From assembly GCF_025118155.1 (NCBI RefSeq), contig NW_026251409.1, positions 1 to 57,500 of the forward strand: a DNA stretch of 57,500 bases. Direction: 5' to 3'. Of this stretch, positions 21,832 through 35,276 are shown piece by piece; the stretch's first letter is position 1, and each line of letters begins with the position of its first letter. The position numbers and the translations under genes were made by a program. Below the pieces are notes generated by a model. That model did not search any database, had not been told where the DNA came from, and saw only the letters and a list, made by a program, of their open reading frames with translations. This stretch comes from Cokeromyces recurvatus (taxonomy: Eukaryota > Mucoromycota > Mucoromycetes > Mucorales > Mucoraceae).

Positions 21832-22697
21832 TTTTTTTTTAAAAAAAAAGAAAAGAAAAGTAAAAGAAAAAAAAAAACTGGGTATATGGCGGCACAGAAT
21901 TTCGCATTACTATATTAACATACCGAAGAAGCGTCATCAGCATACGCTTACGTTAAAAGAGTATTTTATTAATTTCGAAAACTCTATCGGGCACAATGCT
22001 AAAATTGTCCGGGTCGGTTCAAAAAATGGAATCGGTGGGGGGGGGAGGGGGAGAAACTGAAGTTACTTCAGGATCAAAGAAGATGAAAAGAGTGTATTGA
22101 TTATATTATTAGCTCGAGAACAAGCATTATTTTTGCCAAGCTAGTTATTACAGCAGTAATAGCAGCCTTTCGAGATGAAATAAGTAATCAAATTAGCAAA
22201 TATGTGTACATTTATATAAATTACAAATAATTAACCATTAGACAAATCAAGAAATAAATGTTAGTATAGGAGCATAGCTTATTTAAAATAAAGAGTAAGG
22301 GATACATGCTTTCGATAGTTGACGTTATCTGTCAATTCTACAGATTCTCTATTTAGACTATTCAGTATAACTATCTGTAGTTTTTATATTATTATCGATA
22401 AAACTAAAAACTTTTCAAGTAGCTATTCTCCTTACATGTGTACTCTTTATAATAAGGATAATGATGATTATTGCTATTTAAACGCCAGCGTAAATTGTTT
22501 TCATTTTCTTTATTATTCCTTTCATTAAGTAAAAGGGAGTATACGTAAATGTATAGTTTTGATTCAATAAAATTAAAGGTGACTACATAAAATGGTATTA
22601 ATAAATAGCTATGCGATATAGGGTATGGTGTCATCTTCTAACAATGTATCAAAATGTCTTTTTGTCTTCTCTTCTTCTAATTTTATAATATCAGTGT
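21832..22697. other. Intergenic region with a G-rich run
   Basis: No gene is supported between TIM10 and the cyclin. A purine run containing G9-A-G5 lies at about 22037-22052, unusual in this AT-rich DNA. A short plus-strand frame at 22.3-22.5 kb has no recognisable content. Confidence 0.5.
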
Positions 22698-23409
22698 CTA
22701 AATTATTTTTTCGCTTATTTGTTCTTCTGTAGGAGTACTGCTCCTTCGACGCTTTTTATATGTCATTGTTTCTAATAACTCTTTAGTCTCATTAGATATA
22801 ATACGTTCATAGCAAGGATGCTGTTCCACAAGGTTTACATAATATTGCTGTAATATTGGACCTGTTGAAGAAAGGTGCCAATCAATTAAGGATAGAAATT
22901 CTAATTCAAGCGCATTTATTTCTTGTGTCGATATACCTCCTACCTTGGCATAGTGTGAGTTTGTACAATATGAATCGCATAATGCTTTAGATGATACTGT
23001 TACAGCAGTTATAAGAAAGCGATGTGCTGTTAACGATGATACAGTAAATTGTGGATGAAGTTCGCATACACGATCAATATATATTAACAAAATTAATAAA
23101 CAGGATTTTTCTACTGAAGTATATTTTACTATTCGTCGTAAATAATCGCTGAGAGATATATTAGGCGGTGTTCGAGAATGGAAACGTGTTAGGTTACTAG
23201 GGGTTAACGGTATAAGGTCATTATGTGATATGAGTCTGCCTAACATATCAGCTATTTGCAATGTTAATCAACGAACTAAGTCAATGTAAGTTAATACATT
23301 TCAAAATCTTACCAATCATGTGAGTTAAATAATTAATATCGATTGCATAAAAATATTCGGGAACTTGGATAACATCTGTAGTCCTTGTTGATGTTGAAGA
23401 TACATTCAT
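22698..23409 (-). CDS. Pho80-type (PHO85/CDK5) cyclin
   Basis: Exons 23409-23313 and 23251-22698 join in phase 1 to give 216 aa. The cyclin box shows FHSRTPPNISLSDYLRRI, then SCLLILLIYIDRV, SLTAHRFLITAVTVSSK and GISTQEINALELEFLSLIDW, all landmarks of the Pho80/Pcl6/7/CYCP family. These cyclins activate the Pho85-type kinase and in yeast control phosphate and glycogen responses. The C terminus ends in a basic KKRRRSS stretch. Start choice: the downstream of two closely spaced in-register ATGs, MNVSSTST, is used, as upstream codons are hydrophobic leader-like translation of a T-rich 5' region. Which Pcl subgroup it represents is not decided. Confidence 0.88.
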
Positions 23410-23755
23410 GACATTAAAAAAATTATACACTAATGTGTGTAAAAAAAAAAAAAAGTAAAATAAAATAAAACAAAATAAAAAAAATAAATAAAAAAATAAA
23501 AAACAATTGCACTTCAATTTTTTGCTGATGTAGAAAACAAAAATCAGAATTTTGCGTGACAAAAAAAAAAAAAAAAAAAAAGGAACAATAGAAAAAATCT
23601 TATACGGGCTTGAGATATTTGTATTAATTAAAGGAACCAATATTATATAAAAGAAAAAACAATAATTGATTAAACTGCTTCTTTTATCCTTTTAGGTTAC
23701 AATAATAAAATAAATCATATATACAGGTAATAACATTAAAATAAACTAAAAACTA
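23410..23755. other. Short intergenic region with A-runs
   Basis: Between the cyclin start and the HAD stop, both on the minus strand. A-runs (23441-23454 and 23562-23581) and AAAAT pentamers; no gene seen. Confidence 0.6.
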
Positions 23756-24810
23756 CTAATATCCAAGTAAAGGCATGAGATACGTTGGTTCTTTACTTCC
23801 ATGCAAACTACATAGCTTTCTCACACACTCTTTCAATTCATCTTCACTTTTAGCTTCTTTTAACTCTTCCCAATGCACGCCACCAAGAATCATAACGACA
23901 TCTAGTCCAGCTTCTGTAGCGCCCTTTATATCTGTGGCCACATTATCACCTACACAAATAATCTTGCTTGAGACTTTGCTATCACCTTCTTTGATAGAAG
24001 ATTTGGCTTTATTTTCTATCAAATATTCATAAATACTCTTGTATGGTTTTCCAAAATACAAAACTTCACCACCCATCTCTTCATACATCTGTCCTATATA
24101 TCCCGGACAAATTAATAACTTGATGGTTCCATCTTCATTGATCCCATTAGGAGCAAAGACATCTGGATTGGCACAGATCATGGGAATGTTCTTTTCCAAA
24201 CACTTTTCCAACAAAGGTTGATAATCGGCTCGTACATCTTTTTCACTAAATGGATCAACTGGTTTTTCTTCGGGAAACACACCACGAATTGATCCTAACA
24301 AGACAAACTCAATTTCGTCCCAGTTATGTGTCCTTGATAATGTAGGTGACACCGGCAAGTAAAGAGGCTCTTGCCAATCGGGATCTCCCGCTAAAAAGAA
24401 CTTGCCCGTCTTTAGGTAAGTTGCCGCAAACTCATCTGGATTTATACGTGTACTTTTACCGAGACATCTAGCGGTAGCATGACATGCTGCATTTTTAACT
24501 TGACCCGTCTCTAAATACTCAGCTATATCTTTCAAAAAAAGTTTTGTAAGTACACCACTTGAAAGAATCTCGTCGTATAAATTATTAGTAATTTCAAATT
24601 TTTTGACATGGCAGAATCAAGTTTGTCTTGTAGTCGTGTCGAATTTGAAAGTAAAATGACATGATCGTCATGTTGCCTAAGTTCTGTTAGTGCTTCTTTA
24701 GAATAAGGATATGCTCTGATGCCATCATGAAGTACACCGTAAATATCGCATGCAATTGTATCATATTTAACTTGTTTGAAAATATCCTGAAAGCTTTGAA
24801 CAAGCTTCAT
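23756..24810 (-). CDS. HAD-IIA family hydrolase with a -1 frame break
   Basis: A haloacid-dehalogenase-type phosphatase of subfamily IIA. ATG 24810 opens MKLVQSFQDIFKQ. Motif I is CDIYGVLHDG with the nucleophile Asp, motif II is VILLSNSTR, motif III Lys is in YFGKPYKSIYEY and motif IV is CVGDNVATDIKGA. About 350 aa if joined. After SAMSK the frame breaks at an A6 run (24599-24604). The continuation FEITNNLYDEILSSGVLT lies in the -1 frame and aligns with the normal family segment before the cap domain. One extra A would restore a single frame. The run reads A AAA AAT in the zero frame, a possible -1 slippery site, but two other genes here show the same kind of defect, so base-call error or mutation is likelier. 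The natural substrate is unknown. Confidence 0.85.
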
Positions 24811-27214
24811 TGCGTGTTAATTAAGGGAAAAAGCTACGTTCAAAACTATTAACATATACACGTATATATGTGGATTTTTTTTCTGAAACCAAAATTTTTT
24901 AGTACTCAGTAATGTAAATCAATAGTTGTTATAGTTTAGTGCAGCTTTAAGTTAAACATACTAGATTACATTTCAGGTAGAATAGAAATGATATTCAAAC
25001 AGAAAGACATCTTATTCATAAACTTTTTTAATTTCTTAGAAGGGATAAGTTGAGTTTGTAGCAGAGGTAATTATAAATAATGCTATCAATATTAGTAGCA
25101 ATACTGAAGACACTATTTGTTCTCTGAAAATTAGTAGACAAATAATGTCACACTATGCTTTTGCTTGATAAATAATTATAATTCTTAATTAGTGAGTTAT
25201 ATATATTATAGATTAAAACCTGCGCTTTCTGGAACCTTTGATTATTTAAATATATATATATATATATATATGTATTCTGTATTGGTGATTACTTATTGAA
25301 GATAGGCTTTAAAAAAATATAAACTCATTAATAAACGGCAATTGAAGTTGGTCATATATTCTGCTAATCTTGAGTCCTCTAAAAGTCATCTCTAATAATA
25401 CCGGGTTTATACCTTTGAAATGAATGACATTTTTCTCAAGTATGTTAATACCAAAGAATATAGCTATAGGTATTCAATGTTTAAGGTTTTCATCAAAGCT
25501 TACGCTTCTTTGTTAATTAAGCCTTACAAAATCTATTTAGCACTAATCTGGTAAAGAAGCATCAATATATTCATTAATATACATTAGTATATGCCATAAT
25601 ATATAGTGATCATATATATTTATCGTTGTTAATCTTTTATGTTTGCCTTCTTTTTTCCTAATAGAGATTATAAAGGGCGTAATCAACTAGTTTTCACATT
25701 TTTGAATGTTTACAGATGTCACCAGAGCTAGAGAAACTATAATTCAATAAATCTGTCAGCCATAAAATTATAGTCTCGGAACAGTTATTGTTTCTAATCA
25801 AACCATCTCAATATTATGAGCTTTAAATGCTAACTTTTTTTTCTTAGAGTTGAGATAGTAAACTTTGAAGGTTAAATAAACTTGAATTGTTATATTTTTA
25901 TGCACTTATATTACCTTGAAAGAGATTTAAACATAATATATTATTCATAAGCTTCTTAATACAGAGGCTAATTACTACCAAGGCTTATAACATTAAATAT
26001 ATGTATGGAGCCAGAATCAGTAATAGACGGTCTAAAAAATACATCTTTCTTGAAATGCTGAAAGTTAATAATCTTTAATTGTATATTTCTATATTACAAC
26101 TGTAAATATTTAGACATTGTGTACTCCAATTATTGTAGTAAATTTAGTTACAAAAGGGTATACTATAAATATATTTATGTGATCTAGCCTCTATGTCTAT
26201 ATATACTACCTAAATATATATTTATAATAGTATTTAGACTCATTATCAATAGTTTTATAAGTATTTTCAGATCAAGACATACAAGAGTAACATTTAACTG
26301 AATTAGGCAGTATTTAAGTATCTTTAATCAATAAAGGTAAAAATAGTTTATACATGCATCTAATATATTGAATAGATGTTATGTATTAAGAACTACGCTT
26401 TGATTTAGATTCTTAATTACTTCTATAATAGCTCAGTAAAGGACACATTCAATAATGATATTTAAAAATATATAAATATTATTCGATTTAATAATAAAAT
26501 AGGTTTTAATTGTTTTCTAACTATATTAAAACAGTCAGTCTTCTATATTCTTTATTTATTTATTTATTTATTTATTGAATCTTTATCAGTAAAGATAAGG
26601 ATACAATAGTGGATAACTATACCTTAAATAACTTACAAATGAAATTATGTTTGTTAATACTCATCTGTATGTTCCTATATCTATATTCTTAGATTATATA
26701 TAAACCTTATTATGCCAGTTTTTTGACGCTACTTAATAAATTATATGCTTGCTTCATTTTTATTTTCTATATATTTGTAGCTTCATACAGAACATTTTAC
26801 TCTAAAGGGATGTAGCTCTTTTAATACTTTCAAACAAACTTTAGTCTATTATTCAGATAACATGCTTAAGATTCTAATTTTTATTATGCTTCTTTTTGTT
26901 TAATTAAATCTTCTAATACATATTATTTTGCCACAATTCAATGTATCTGTTACATAAAGCTTTTCATTAGGCGCTATCAGGAATCAGTTATAATATATTT
27001 TCATACAGTTCGTTAATGACATTTATCATTTTCTCTTTAATCGTAATATCAGCCCTTTTGATCGATTACAACCGTTTGAGTTACTGTATTGTAATTATTA
27101 TAAATACAAGAGATTATAGAATACATGAGGAAATTTTCTCCAGTTCTTCTTCAACACTTTTATGATGATACCAAAAAAAAGTACAAAATTACTACGAAAA
27201 TTAAAAAAATTAAA
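24811..27214. other. 2.4-kb gene-free AT-rich region
   Basis: No reading frame, tRNA or repeat array is supported. Unlike most intergenic DNA here it lacks long poly-T or poly-A runs. It has an (AT)n stretch near 25250-25270 and TTTA repeats near 26550. Confidence 0.5.
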
Positions 27215-27288
27215 CGCTCCTAGGTGGGCTCGAACCACCAACCTCCTGATTAACAGTCAGACGCGCTAGCCAATTGCGCCATAGAAGC
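27215..27288 (-). tRNA. tRNA-Asn (GTT)
   Basis: On the minus strand 74 nt fold as a cloverleaf. The acceptor GCTTCTA pairs with TAGGAGC (one T-G pair) plus discriminator G. The anticodon stem TCTGA/TCAGG encloses CTGTTAA, anticodon GTT. The T-arm GTGGTTCGAGCCCAC is perfect. There is no intron and no encoded CCA. Confidence 0.95.
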
Positions 27289-29284
27289 TTATACATTTTT
27301 GGAGGACAAAAAAGTAATTATAACAGTAATTGTTAATAAATTTAAACCCAGCACCAATAAAAATGCTTAGTTTCTATGACGTCTTCGCTTAGAATTTCTT
27401 TTCTTTCTTTTTTTTTTTTGAGAATTGAGTTATTTTCTTAATTGAAAATATTTATAACAAAAAGCAAAAGATGTTAACGAGACTCAACAATAGGTCTAAA
27501 TGTAATTAGTTTATTTATGAATTTAAATTGATAAGTAGTTATAAGAATTTTTTAAAAAAAAACGTTTGAGATGAGATATGAACCAGAAAAGTGTTAGTTA
27601 CAACTGAATAAAATACGTTATATACAATGAAGCGTTATATGCTTTGATATTATTTGATGAAGTAAATCATGATGGTTTCAGGAAAAGTTGAATAAAATTC
27701 GTTTGAATAATTTTATGATTTGTGTATTTATAATTAAGAAATATACCATTATAAGTCGACTCATGACATCGATATTATTATTGTTGAATATTATTATTAG
27801 AGAGTTAGATTTCTGTGAGCTATCATCACTATTCATGATGTAGTTCTTTTCTACAAGTTTTTAAGTTTGTACTTTTATTTTTTATCATTAAATTTATTGT
27901 ATAGAAATGCTATTTTGCGTGTTGGATTGAATGAACATTACATTTTATGTATAGGTTTGATATATTCTTTATTTTAACATACGCTTATACAGGTAAGGGA
28001 CTTTCTCTAGCAGATAAAGTTTACATTTTATTCATTTTTTTGAATGTTATTATATTGTATTCGAGTATTTTATTAGTACGTTATACATACCTTTATAAAA
28101 TTTACATAGATAGCTTTTTTTTATGTTTTGTTTCATTGCAGTCATCACAACTGATGACATTTTTATCTTTAATGATACATTTATTATACACACAACATTA
28201 AACTTTGTGAGTAACATATAATTATTAGTATTCACTTTATAAACACATCACCAAATAATAGTACATACTCTCTTCTATATTTTTGCATTAACTATAATAC
28301 TGCCTCTTTAGATGGCATAATAAATTTTTTTAAATGATATATGAACATCCATTAGCAATCAGAAAATAATTGAACATCTTGACAATTCTCATACAGTATC
28401 TGTATAATTTTTTTCTTCTATAAAACTAATTCTGAAGACTGCTACAGGTGCAATGGAAATATTACTATATTAAAAGCCTTTTTTTTTCGATCCTGTGGTA
28501 CATCCAATACTGAGTTATTGATTTTTTAAAGAAGCATGAAGCATATTTTAGACTTTTGTAGAATAAATACTATTATATAAAATAATAAAATATATTTATT
28601 AATATCAGTAGGAGAAGTTTGAGGATAATGGCCATATTATTTCAAAGGGGCTACTGATAGACTTGTGATAAGAATGCTTTTGTATTTTACTATACATACC
28701 CCTTAGATCCCTTTTGCTTCTCCCAACTAAATAATAATTGTTAAAAACTTCAGTGTGATTGACCTTACGCAAGTGAAATTTAGACTTAAATAAAAGCATT
28801 CAGTGTGCCTGATAAATGGCTGATTTTTTGTTGCAGGTCATTTCTAATGTATAATATATATACACAGTGTATAGTAGTTTCTTCCACAAACTGGAAATGC
28901 CTAAAAAAATCATTCTCCGTTTCGTTCAAATAAAAATTGATAATTTCTAAAGTAAGCCTTGAGCCGTCTAATTTATTTTGGAAACAGCATCCATCTCATG
29001 TTGGAAAACTTCAGCTGTGCCAAGTACTTTTTTAGTTTCAAACCCAGCTAAATAACAATTCTTGATGAACAAATGCAAATAAATTAATTTACTCACTTTC
29101 ATTTTTGCTTTTCAACTAAAACACGGAAGATTTCTAAATTAAACAGCGATCTTATTTGATTGCTTATTTATTATATTTACAAGAAGTTACCATTAAAAAA
29201 ACAATTTAAAAAGATAGAATCTACCATTATTAAATTTACTATAACATTAAATAAAGCATAAAAGGCCTGTACAATATCGAGATT
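27289..29284. other. 2-kb gene-poor region upstream of MON2
   Basis: AT-rich. Short frames at 27.95-28.20 kb and 28.6-28.8 kb have no recognisable protein content. A T6A9 tract lies at 27548-27562. The last few hundred bases should contain the MON2 promoter. Confidence 0.5.
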
Positions 29285-32200
29285 ATGAGCGGCCTTACAG
29301 CTTTTTTGCAAACTGAGCTTTTAACACTCTCGAGTGAAGCGAGAAGAAAACATCCAGAAATTAAAGAGGTATACCGTAATTGAGTAATGATTATATTTAA
29401 TATTTGAACTTTTTATTTAAATAGGCTGCAGAGCGTTTAAGTGTTATATTAAGAAGTTTCAAAGAAAGACCTGGATATAGTATAGCTAATGGTAAAATAA
29501 AAAAGAAAAATAATAATAATAATATAATTTCACCTTTTTTTTAATGTGTTAACATTTAAATTAAACAATAGAATTGGCTAAGACAGAAGATGCTTTACGC
29601 CCTTTTGCGCTTGCCTGCGAAACAAAACAGATCAAATTAATAACAATTGCCATCGGATGTATACAAAAACTAATTTCTTTTCATGCCATTCCAGAGGTAA
29701 GCAACTCCTTAATTGTTTTTTTCTTTTTTTTTTTTTAAAAAAAAGTTTGAACTATTGTATACAGATGAGCTTAAAGTATTCATCCTAGACATCTATTCGA
29801 ACAGTATTACGCACTTTGACGGATATTAGTGTTCATGGTGTTGAAATTCAGCTAAAAATATTACAAACCGTTTTACCTTTATTGAATAATTATAGAAGTG
29901 TACATGATGATATTTTGGCGGAGGTATTTTAAATAGTCAATATTATTACCTCTCTTTTTTTTTTTTTTGTACCTAGTCCCTAATGCTTAATTTACAAATA
30001 AGGCTTTATTAATATGTTTTCGCTTACAAGATTCTAAAACCGTTGTAGTAAATAATACAGCAGCTGCAACTTTACGACAGCTTGTTATATTTGTATTTGA
30101 TAAAGTTGTTAAAGAGGATGAACAAAACTTAGAGCAGTCGAATGCAAATCAAGAAATAGAAATCAGTAGTGGAGAAAAAATTAAATTATATCCTTGTGCA
30201 AAAGACGCTTATTATTTATTTCAAGATTTATGTTTGCTTACAAATGGTGATCAACCACAGTATCTTCGTTTAAATAGTCTTTCCAAAACACTTGGCCTCG
30301 AGTTAATTGAAGGTGTCTTAACCAACCATTATAAGTTGTTTCAAGAGGCAAGTAAATGATATAAAGTGCATTTTGTTTCAAAAAATTAATATATTTTAAT
30401 TTAGCACAAAGAATTAAGAGCAATTTTAAAGGAACTTGTTTGTCCAATGTTTATTAAAAACTTTTCGGAAAAAAATGAATTTTCACAAACTATGCGTCTT
30501 GCAAGAGTTGTATCCATCCTTATCAAACAATTTAATGGAATTCTCGTGATGGAATGTGAAATATTTTTATCAATTTTTATCAAAATATTAGAACCAGAGA
30601 ACCCACTTTGGCTTCGAGTATTGGCAATGGAAATATTCAAAGGAATCTGTAGTGATATACATTTGATATGCTCTATATATAAATGGTATGATAGTCAAAA
30701 CAGTTCAACAAAAGTTTTTCGTGATATGATTACTAGTTTTGGTCGTTTGGCAACTGAAAGGCCTCAAACTATTGGCGCAAATCAAAGTAGTAGAGATAGC
30801 ATAGATCATGGATCTAGTGCTTCAAATGTTTATAATTCATATTCCAATCAAAATATATCATCTAATTCTGATAGTTTAAGTATAGTTACGTCTACTATGC
30901 GTATTCAATGGTTAGTAAATTAGCAATCTATGTAATTACTTTATTAAATGCAGCTAACAATTTTATTTTATTTTTATTTATTTTCATTTTAACATTATAT
31001 TATACAGTATTGATCAGTTAGATAAATATGACCCCCTTCAATACCTGAGACTTATATATTTTATCTTGCCTTAATTTGTCTTAACTCTATTGCTGACGGC
31101 TTAGCAGGATATGTGTTACCAAAATTCTCGTCTCACTCAATAAATTCAACACTAGAAGATGAATTAAAAAATAATGAAGATAATGAAAAGGATTTAGCAT
31201 TAGTTACTGAAATGGCAAATGCTGCTTGGCCTGGTTTATTAGCTGCAATGTCATTCTACTTGACTGCTAATCTTGAAGAAGAGCTTTTTCAATGTACTAT
31301 GAAATCTTATCAAAATTTTACCAATGTTTGTGGTGTATTAAATCTTGTTACACCCCGTGATGCATTCTTGACTAACTTGTGTAAAAGTTCAATTCCTATC
31401 ATACCTCTTCTATCAACAGGCATTGTTTCTACTACGTCTACAGTACCAAACAAAGTAAATAGTAATCCAAGTTCAACAAGTATTATCTCATTATCATCAG
31501 CAAACACTACTCTAAACGCAGCTGCTATATCATTTTTGGATTTACCTATTCAGCAGCAACAAGCATTGGCGAATATTACGTTAAATGAAAAAAATTTATA
31601 TAGCCTACGTATTTTATTAAATATTACCATGTTTTTGAGTAACACGCTTGGATCATCATGGTATCTTATTTTAGAAACACTACAGTTAGCAGATTTTTTT
31701 TTGTTCAATCGACCTACACCTAAAGGATCTTCGATTGGAGGTTCTAATATTAGTAATCCTGCTTCATCAAATAATATGAGACGAACAGTTACTTCATCAT
31801 CTAATTCATCTATTAGCATTAACCAGATAAACCAAAATAGTAAGTCAATATTATATGCGATATGTAGTATGATCAAATAATAATATTTTTTCCTTCATAA
31901 AAGCTCAATCCAACAATCAGACAATAGATAATGATCAGCTTACTATTATAAATGCTTCCTTTCAAAGGCTCTTTGAAAATAGTAAATATTTAGATGCCGA
32001 TTCATTTGTGGCGTTCTCTTCAGCTTTATGTCTTATGAGTTCTGAAATAAGCGGTGCCCCCTTTAATGCTAGTAGTGAATCGCTGTATACCAACAAAACT
32101 CGAACAGTAAGTTATAATCTACATTATTTAAAATATTACTAGTTTATATCTGATATTTTTACTTAATTATAGAAGATTTTCAACGTTAGATCATTTGCTA

Positions 32201-35200
32201 TAGACAAATTGGAATATGTCGCAATATTGAATATGGAAAGACTTATTAATACTGAGAAAGAATCATCCTCAAAAATATGGGAATTGATTATGTCACATTT
32301 AATTACTACAGTTAATTACTCTTTAACCCCTGTATCAGTTCGTACCCAATGTTGTGAAGTAATTGCTAATATCATTACTACTGCTATGAATTTTGTTCTT
32401 TCAGAATACAAAGAAGTAAATGAAACTACTCAGACACGTCTTTTATTAGCTTTAAGTCAATGTATCAACTACACTCCTCCAGCTAATGAGGAGATATTGA
32501 TTCAAGAAGCCTTAAACAATAATCCAAAGACATTTAGTGAAGTACAAAAGATGGGATTAGAGACTTTAAATAATCTATTACAAACATCAGGCCATTCTTT
32601 TACTTGTGGATGGAGTCATATTCTTGATATATTACGCCATGTTGCTGTATGCGCTATTGGTCCTCCACCTGACGCTAATTACAATAACCATAGTGATGAT
32701 GAAGCTGACGTAGAAGCGGTATCTACAATAGCTAGTCCAGAGACAAAACATGAAAGATCGAGCGTTGATACGACGGCTTCTTCTATTATGGCGGGATCCA
32801 TTATGGCAACAGCAGGTCCTAAATCAGCTACAGGACTTATTAAGATAGCCTTTTCTAGTCTTCAATTAATTTGTACAGACTTTTTATCATTGCTCTCACC
32901 TGATTGTTTACGACAGTGTATTGCGACTTTAGGTTCATTTGGTATGCAGAGCGATGATCTAAATATCAGCTTGACAGCTGTTGGTTTATTATGGAATTTA
33001 TCAGACTTTATTCAAACTCGTCGTATGGATCTTTCCAGTCAACAGGATTCACCATTAAAAGATGAAAAAATCGAAAAAAAGAATATGAATATTGATGTGC
33101 CTCTTCAAAATGAAGACGTAAATAATCCAAAAACCTATAGTATTCTTTGGATACTTTTGCTGCTTCAGTTATCATACACTTGCGTTGACTGGCGTCCTGA
33201 AGTACGAAATGGAGCCAATCAAACTTTATTTAGAACAATTACAATGAATGGGCATATTTTAGGCCAATATCTTTGGAATACGTGCATTTGGGAAGTTTTG
33301 TTTCCTTTATTAGATTCTATAAAAATGTCATCGATTCGTGCATCAAAACTATCCTCAAGTAAGACATCCTCACCTACTGCAAATGGAGATCGTGACTCTT
33401 CTGGATTTATGCTTCATCACTCACGAGATACAGCAGAAAAACAATGGGATGAAACGAAGGTGTTAATTTTAACAGGGATTTCTAGCATTTTTCATGATTT
33501 CTTAAATGATTTATGTCAATTGGAACATTTTCAACAGGCTTTCACTTTATTACTAGCGCATTTAGAAGACTCTTGTATTCGGTCTAGCCAAGAAGTATCT
33601 TTTGCAAGTATCAAAAGCTTTAAAACAATTATTACTCTTCCATCCAATTTTAAAGAAACCTCGAAATTAATGAGCTTGTGGCATCGTGCTTGGAATACCT
33701 GGGAAGCTATTGGGCTTAAGATCTGTCAGTCCATGAATGGTGATTTATTATCTACTACTCCCGAAAAAAAGGATTTTTTAACATCTTTTAATAATGATAA
33801 TGAAACTGAACTCCAATCATTCACCCTTTCTTTATCTACTTCGGCTATAGCACCCGTATCAAATGATTTCACCCAGGATATGCTAACATCTTATGTTAAT
33901 ATGTTTACCGATCTTTACAAATTGATTTCTTCTACTTTTACATTGGAAAATGTTGTCTCACTTTTAAGTGTATTACGAAACGTTCTTGTCTATTCCACAA
34001 GCCCTCAATACCGTCCTGATATTGATCATGTTTCTCCCTTACAGGAAGCTGTCTTGGATGTAGTCCAAAAATTAGATATGAGTATGGATGGTGTGCCTCC
34101 TTTAGTGTTAGCTGATTTGGCAGAGTATATGACACTTGCATTCTTAAGTCCACCCGAAGATGGACAAAGCAAAAGTCGTGGCTATATTCCACCAAGTCAA
34201 CGCAAATTCTCTACGGTCACTTATATCGCGCTTAATAAAAAATGTAGCTCTTTAGTGGTCAATCTATTTAAAGCTCATGCTAATGCATTGTCTCTTTATA
34301 CAGAAGGCATATTCGAACATATCATTGGCGCTTTTGGATTACCCATGAAATTAAAATATGATTGTCCTCCTTCATATAAACATGGTGATGATAAAACGCC
34401 TTTATGGAAAATAGCTACAACTGGATTTTTGGATATTTTAAAGATAGGTTTAGAAAAGCTAGAAAGTTTTGAAGAAGGTATAAATAGAAAACTATTTATA
34501 TTTATTTTTGGGCTTACATAATAATATACAAATGTTAGAGGTGCCTGTAGAAAGATTTTGTGGGGTATGGCATACACTTATGGATATTTTAGAAGGAAGT
34601 CTTTTATCACCTAGCTCGCCTCCCGAAAGCATGAATATCGAAGAGCTTGATGCAGATGAACATTTCGATATTTCAATATTAAAATCAATCGAAAGTATTG
34701 TTGTAGTTCACCTTGGACAACCTCGAGTACCAATCGAAGTCATTAAAAAGTTAGTGCATATTATTCACGAAGGATCTCGATTATATTATATTGAAGATAC
34801 TTCAGTAGTAACAGATACCAACATAGAAGAAGGCGATATAAAGAGATCTAATTTCGTAAATGACAGATCAAGTGATATTGTGGGTACAACGGGTACAATC
34901 GTGCCTGTCATGAAAGAGTCTTTTGCATATGCATCTTTTATGACGCTATTTACATTATGCTCTGCTGAAAAACAAGGTATGAAACATGAAACAAATAATA
35001 ACAAATATTTAAATTAATTAATACGGTTTTTTTCCCTTTAGATAACATTCATGTTCGTAAAAGAATTGCTGAAGCTGCTATTCCAGTGTTGCTTGAACGA
35101 TGTAAAACTATTCTTCGAAACTATACTGCTGATGAGCCTTTATTAGGAAGATGTCCGTTTCCAAGGTACTTGATGGGGTGAGAGCTTTAGTTTTTTTTTA

Positions 35201-35239
35201 TTCTTATTTTAGTGAAGGAGCTAATAATGAGAGTCATCG

Positions 35240-35276
<37 letters not shown>

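Noticed and set aside
24811..27214. Possible point centromere in the gene-free AT-rich block
   Set aside because: Low GC alone is common in this genome; no specific motif or repeat supports it.
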